From positions 221,363 through 285,362 of the forward strand of contig CAJJDO010000131.1 in the NCBI GenBank assembly GCA_905183005.1: a stretch of 64,000 nt of DNA, in the 5' to 3' direction. Shown piece after piece: positions 60,120 through 64,000 of this stretch. The notes beneath the pieces are model-generated. The model was not told the DNA's origin. It was given only the letters and a program-made list of their open reading frames with translations, and ran no database searches. Position 1 is the stretch's first letter, and each line of letters starts with the position of its first letter. A program made the translations under genes and the position numbers. The stretch comes from Paramecium pentaurelia (lineage: Eukaryota > Ciliophora > Oligohymenophorea > Peniculida > Parameciidae).

Positions 60120-61893
60120 ATGGAATTGGCTCCTCAGCTTAGATTCAAAATATATAAGTCATTATTAGATTATTTGGTACCAGAAGAGAAAATAGATTTC
60201 AAATACCTTTTTCTTTGTAGATTGTATGTTAATGTGAAATATGCATGCGGTATTAATAATTTAATGGATATTAGATTCATATATCATCCCATCAAATTTT
60301 AGACTACTTTTTTTAGATAAGAAAAATTTTTAGGTTTATGAAGTAGATCCTCCTATATTATTCAGTGACATCCCATAAAAATTCTTTGATTAATAACGAT
60401 TACCATTAACTTAGAGATATTAGTATACTAGAACCAAAGAGAATAAAAAAAATAATAATTAAGATTAAACTTGTCTTAAATTTATGGAATTTTGGTCACA
60501 TATTATTATAGAAATGGGTAAGGATGACATTAAGAGATTTTAAGCATTTCTATTAAAATTACCTGAATAACATAAAATGCCAATCTAATTGAGATTGTAA
60601 TAGAATCTTTTGTAAAACAACTAAGAAATTAGTGATAATTATAAAGGTGATATAATAAGAAAAAAAATAAAAATAGTAAATTAAGAATAATTTTGGAATC
60701 ACTAAAAACCTATTCAAGAAATGAAAAGGAATTTAATTAGTGAATATTAAAATGCATACACTAATAATTTAGATGCTGTATTATAAGAATTAATGTCTTA
60801 TTGTAGTATTTATAAATTGAGTTAAAATGATAAACTCAAATATGTTGATTAGCTTTAATTGATTAATGATATTAAACTCAATACAGAATAGGATGATAAT
60901 CCTTATATGAGAAATCGTCCTCCAAAAAAAACCAAAGGAAAAGAATAGAATTAAGTAAGTAAATATGGAGATGAGAAGAATGCTTAACCATATTCTTATA
61001 TATAGTAATTCAAAAATATATATGAATAATAATTAATCAATACAGAATTAGGAAAATAATTTATAAAAACCTTTGGATTAAAAATTATTGATGAACTTGC
61101 ATGTAATTATTATTTAAATTAATTAGAATAGAGGAATTTCAATTTAGTGAATGATTACAATTACGATGAAGAAGCTATAGGTAAATTATTTAAATTAATA
61201 TAAAAATAGCTATTAGCGGGATTAAAACAATGTAATAAGATCCCATGAATGAAGAAGTGATTTGTAAAAATATATATCATAATTAAGATCAAAGAGTACA
61301 AGGAAACATATTAGATCCCTCATTTCTAGGCTAAATCGAATTAGAAAATGATGGAGTCCAACTTGATGAATAACCTAAATCAAAGGTCAAAGCATAATAA
61401 AAAGTACCTCCACTTATGAAAAAACAATATCAAACTAATTCTGAGTGGGAAAGAGATCGTAACTACATTCTTCAATCGATCAATTAATTCGATTATGAAA
61501 AGAAATTTACTAGTAATTATAATCATAATAATTTAAAAAGAGGTTGACATCTATTAAGCAATTAAAGAAGACTATAAGTTAAGCTTTAAAATTTCCTTAA
61601 GTACGATCAAAAGATAGGAGGAAAGAGAAAAAGATTTTTATGCAGAAGTAAGAAGAGTCTATTCAAATGTGAGAAGATTACTTTAATATTTGTTTGAAGG
61701 TTTGGAATAGAAAAAAAGTGAATAGTAAATGAAAGAGTACACTGAAACACTCAAAGAAGAAATAAAAGCAATCAGAAACAAAATTAATTAGCTATAAACA
61801 ACTGCTACTGATAAGGATAAGTTTAAAAGTATTTTGTATGAAGATTTACAAAAATAAATTGAAAAGGCCATAAATGAGACTATTTATTAATGA
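60120..61893 (+). CDS. hypothetical coiled-coil protein
   Basis: Predicted 564 residues with introns 60250-60274 (25 nt), 61181-61209 (29 nt) and 61543-61567 (25 nt, starting GTTG and ending AAG). The N-terminal 400 residues are a Q-rich mixed region with no domain recognised. The last 110 residues form a long helix (EEREKDFYAEVRRVYSNVRR, ETLKEEIKAIRNKINQL), probably coiled coil. It starts 49 nt after the eIF3L gene and converges on the HAP2 gene with 34 nt between stops. Function unknown. Confidence 0.65.
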
Positions 61894-61927
61894 ATAATAG
61901 TACAAACAATTTTTTTATTCCTATTCT

Positions 61928-64000
61928 TCAGATTATACTAAAGAGTGGAAATTCTGTTAATAAATTACTGAATAATTAAATTGATTCCTTTTTTACATCT
62001 AAATATTTCTTTATATTTCTATCTACATCTTACAAACCATAAATCTCTTTAAATATTCTAACAAAATTACTTTTCCTTTTTATTTATAACTTTATTAATT
62101 CTTTCTTCTAATAGCTTGCCAATACTTCAAATGATGAATCTGATTAAAGATGATTAGAAATAGGATCTGTACCCAATGCCAAATTTATATACATTATTTT
62201 ATTTACATTTGCAGACAATATCTAAATTTAATATTAAGAAATCTATTCATAAGATGATTTTGATCCTTCAATTCTTCTATTTTATTAATATAATATACTA
62301 TCTAAAGGAGGAATGATAGATATTGTTTAATCATTAGACCAACAAACTACTTTCTTTTTATAACATGCGTAAATTAAACTAAATGTAAATGTAAATAGAA
62401 TTGCACCTAAAACAGTAAAAAAAGTAATAGTCTATTATTCACAATTGTTTTATAAATAGCAAGATATATCAATGAATTGAGAACACTTTAATTCACATAT
62501 TGTTCCTGTATTAGTAGCTATCTAATTATTCGATTTATTTTTATTCTCATTTATATTACTATTATCATTTTATTAATTCAAATATACAATTTTCCAATCC
62601 AATAAAGATCCTTCATTATTTAATAAACTAAAATTACATAAATTTGATTCTTTGATATCAATAGAAACATTTATTTCTTATTTAATAATTTTGCTTTTCA
62701 ACGGTTATAATGAAAGCTCTGTTGAATTTATTGTTATTGTATTTATAGAACAATTAAAATAACTTTTAAATTCACTTAAAATATCACCAATATTTGTAAT
62801 TTAAGCATACAATATACCAGATCCTGATGAAATAGAAAAATTTTGAATTTCAGCTAAATCAATTTATCCTTTCTAAGTACTTTATATATTTCCAACATAA
62901 GATATTCTACCAGTCGTATTTATTTTAAGTGTGATAGTTGTGAACATTTATTGATCAATGCTAAATTAAAGGAATTAGTTATTATTAATATTAATTTACT
63001 AAAATTTCCCATATTTTTAAATCAAATAGAATGGTTAAGAATTATTATTAACCATGACTATATCATTCTGATATAGATCCTCTAATTAATTTTATAAGCA
63101 AGATCTTATTTACTTTTAACACCTATTTATTTCATTTTTAAATGAAGAATATGATACTCCTATTTTATTACATTCCCCCTGTCCTAATAATTCTTTAGGT
63201 ACAAACATATAAGCTGATGTTCCAGCTTAAACTCTTATATGATTAGCAGGTGAACTTGGTTTCATTAGCATAAAAGACTCCAATGAAGGTGGCTAATTTG
63301 ATGGAATATAATCTTAAATAATTTTGGCAATAGAAGTCTCACCTTACCAATCTTTAATTTCACTTCCTAGTGTGTATTATTCAATTTCATCGTTAGAGTA
63401 CTTAATTGAAATAGTAATATTGTAATGGATTTCAAATTTGGATATGTTGTATGAGCTTAGAATGATAATAAAAAAAAGAATTACCTGTACCAAAGTGGAG
63501 AATATCTTAGACAAAAAGCCATAGTTGTAACTGAAGCTTTGTTGCAAATATTAATTCTGGATAAATCATCATTTTAAGCAATTTAATCTGAGGATCCACA
63601 GGAACAACAGAAACCTTGGCTATCTTAAATTTTATTAGAGTTTAAATATTAGAATCCACATGTTGGTGAATTAGAATTCCAATTGTCATTACAGGGATTA
63701 ACTGCTGCTGGGATTTTAAGTTCATAAGGTTGATTATTATAATGTTGGAAATATTGTAATAGATAATATGCATAAACAGGTGTTTTAGTAATAGTAAGAG
63801 TAATAGGAGTTGACAATTATAGAGTTTGATTGTTGAGTATTGTTGAGTTGATTTAGATTTATTCTGTTGATGTTGTGTTTGAATTTTCTATTGTCAATTA
63901 GATAAGCATGTTTTCAGAACAATCTGTATTGTTTTAGGAATCACAAATTTTAATTTATGAAGTTGTCAATAGTTCTTGGGAAGTATGACTAAGTAGGATT
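61928..64000 (-). CDS. HAP2: HAP2/GCS1 gamete fusogen, 5' truncated
   Basis: About 680 C-terminal residues are inside the window; the N terminus lies past the right edge. The HAP2-GCS1 signature is at about 63590-63640: DSQGFCCSCGSS, preceded by NPCNDNWNSNSPTCG. More cysteines follow (ECNKIGVSYSS) through a beta-rich ectodomain, and a transmembrane helix (TITFFTVLGAILFTFTFSLIYAC, given here only as position 62380-62440) leads into a basic cytosolic tail of about 130 residues. One 29-nt intron at 63456-63484 ends AAG. HAP2 mediates membrane merger during conjugation in ciliates. Stop at 61928. Confidence 0.88.

Overview
The window reads as nuclear DNA of a ciliate using the TGA-only stop code: TAA and TAG occur throughout conserved domains where glutamine is expected, and every confident gene ends in TGA. 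Genes carry very short introns (19-33 nt, GT...AG). Short introns, the code, heavy A+T content and tight gene spacing point to a Paramecium-like oligohymenophorean. Unlike the strict GTA...TAG usually described for Paramecium, about half of the introns here end in AAG, with rare CAG and GAG. I cannot tell macronuclear from micronuclear DNA. I saw no rRNA, tRNA, CRISPR array or intact transposon. All gene models were read by eye, with introns chosen so that frames close; spans below include introns.

Layout. 0-10 kb: a small helix-turn-helix protein, a gene-free stretch, a protein kinase, a DHHC palmitoyltransferase and a long LRR protein. 11-20 kb: a CCCH zinc-finger protein, a cyclin, a Rab GTPase, an unknown protein, two tandem glutathione S-transferases and a PARP-type zinc-finger protein. 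20-27 kb: a second copy of the helix-turn-helix family, an HP1-like chromodomain protein, a MORN protein and a heavily disrupted SPAG17/PF6-like axonemal gene. 27-31 kb: four reverse-strand genes packed head to tail (JmjC demethylase, twin CX9C protein, RluA pseudouridine synthase with a polyQ insert, N-terminal glutamine amidase).

31-48 kb: ArfGAP, Myb-like, SDHAF4, coiled-coil proteins, a RasGEF-like protein, a ubiquitin-like protein, a kinesin, an adenosine kinase, and a large cyclic-nucleotide-type potassium channel with a zinc knuckle. 48-51 kb is gene-poor. 51-64 kb: mitochondrial m-AAA protease, RING-H2 protein, PPP1R11-type phosphatase inhibitor, TBC RabGAP, eIF3 subunit L, an unknown coiled-coil protein, and the 3' part of the gamete fusogen HAP2, cut by the right edge.

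The genes form no single pathway. They are a housekeeping mix of cilia and motility (MORN, SPAG17 remnant, kinesin), vesicle traffic (Rab, ArfGAP, TBC, DHHC), mitochondria (AFG3-like protease, SDHAF4, CX9C), chromatin (HP1-like, JmjC) and signalling. Because only TGA terminates and A+T is high, long chance reading frames are common, so isolated small ORFs are scored low.
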